Of a stretch of 29,892 bases of DNA, positions 29,687 to 29,892 are shown in pieces. The position numbers and the translations under genes are program-made. The notes under the pieces are model-generated. The model searched no databases. It was not told the DNA's origin and saw only the letters and a list, made by a program, of their open reading frames with translations. Numbering within the stretch: the stretch's first letter is position 1; each line of letters opens with the position of its first letter. Source of the DNA: a virus; the IMG/VR virus record IMGVR_UViG_3300034096_000253, positions 1 to 29,892 of that record; one strand, given 5' to 3'.

Positions 29687-29713
29687 TATGTAAAGCACTA
29701 CATGTTGTGGTTT
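29665..29713. promoter_or_regulatory. Two 17-bp operator-like direct repeats (NrdR-box-like)
   Basis: ACTACATGTTGTGGTTT occurs exactly at 29665-29681 and 29697-29713, centres 32 bp apart (about three helical turns, same DNA face). One copy lies between -35 and -10, the other upstream of -35. Each contains CTACATGTTG, whose reverse CAACATGTAG matches the NrdR-box core CwAtATaTwG at 8 of 10 positions, with C/G in place of the T/A at the two others. NrdR boxes also come in pairs 31-32 bp apart. A phage repressor operator is the alternative. Confidence 0.6.
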
Positions 29714-29892
29714 AGCGGGATAGAATCTTGTTGGTTGGCTTGTCGTTCAGAATGGCCTTGGCCAGTTCCTCACCGATGATGGCCATGCCCTTCTGCTGCA
29801 TGACCTGATCGCCAATCTCGTCAAGGAACACGCGGCGGCGATAGCCTCTGGTTCGCCGGACAAACATCAGCATGGGCTTGAGTGATGAACCG
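29712..29892 (-). CDS. Hypothetical protein, C-terminal part only
   Basis: A frame open from the right edge of the window, ending at TAA 29712; 59 C-terminal residues are visible. They include FVRRTRGYRRRVFLDEIGDQ and IIGEELAKAILNDKPTNKILSR: a basic segment followed by a helix. The stop codon lies inside the upstream 17-bp repeat. The gene runs in the same direction as the late operon but ends before its promoter. I do not recognise the family, and nothing shows it to be a terminase. Confidence 0.6.
   Translation of the reverse strand, partial: GSSLKPMLMFVRRTRGYRRRVFLDEIGDQVMQQKGMAIIGEELAKAILNDKPTNKILSR

Noticed and set aside
29712-29892. C-terminus of the missing large terminase
   Set aside because: The visible 59 residues show no terminase nuclease motif that I recognise; it stays hypothetical.

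Overview
The window is about 30 kb of a temperate, long-tailed (siphovirus-type) phage of a proteobacterial host. The evidence is a lambda-like head and tail gene set, a lysis cassette, a tyrosine integrase, an excisionase-like protein and a RecT-type recombinase. The attachment sequence is the 3' half of a CCA-encoding bacterial tRNA-Cys. Base composition is moderately GC-rich, with AT-richer patches at about 411-1500 and 12830-13560. No host housekeeping gene is visible.

Left arm, + strand, 1-3236: the 3' end of recT, then a chain of small, mostly overlapping genes of largely unknown function. Two look like accessory cargo (411-803 and 800-1525). The chain ends in a small helix-turn-helix protein that is probably the excisionase. 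The stretch 1783-2379 holds no confident gene, only weak small ORFs and three inverted repeats.

Attachment module, 3225-3461: 44 bp identical in form to the 3' half of tRNA-Cys(GCA) (3285-3328), flanked by direct and inverted repeats that look like integrase/excisionase arm sites. The integrase follows at 3462-4487. Phage genes lie on both sides, so this is an intact attP (free phage genome, circular form, or a tandem-prophage junction) rather than attL or attR.

Right arm, - strand, about 29660 down to 4488: one long late operon, most genes joined by 1-14 bp overlaps. In transcription order it has a promoter with two 17-bp operator-like boxes, a small helical protein, a holin candidate, a GH24 endolysin, a 32-aa membrane peptide, an o-spanin-like lipoprotein, an i-spanin-like protein, a TraR/DksA zinc finger and a Mor-like regulator. 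Head genes follow: gpW, portal, a protease-capsid fusion, a DUF2190-type protein and head-tail joining and tail terminator proteins. Tail genes follow: major tail protein, a frameshifted G/GT chaperone pair, a 2155-aa tape measure with a lytic transglycosylase domain, a tail fibre, tip/hub proteins, a 1600-aa J-like tip fibre and two small distal proteins. The last late gene ends exactly where the convergent integrase ends (4487/4488). No terminase is visible, so the genome must continue outside the window.

The most notable signals are: (1) attP placed between xis and int, so integration separates them; (2) paired NrdR-box-like sequences on the late promoter; (3) an 18-bp RNA stem hiding the Shine-Dalgarno and AUG of the major tail gene; (4) a clear A-AAA-AAC -1 frameshift site in the tail chaperone gene; and (5) a possible second -1 site (A-AAC-CCG) that would extend the o-spanin-like lipoprotein.
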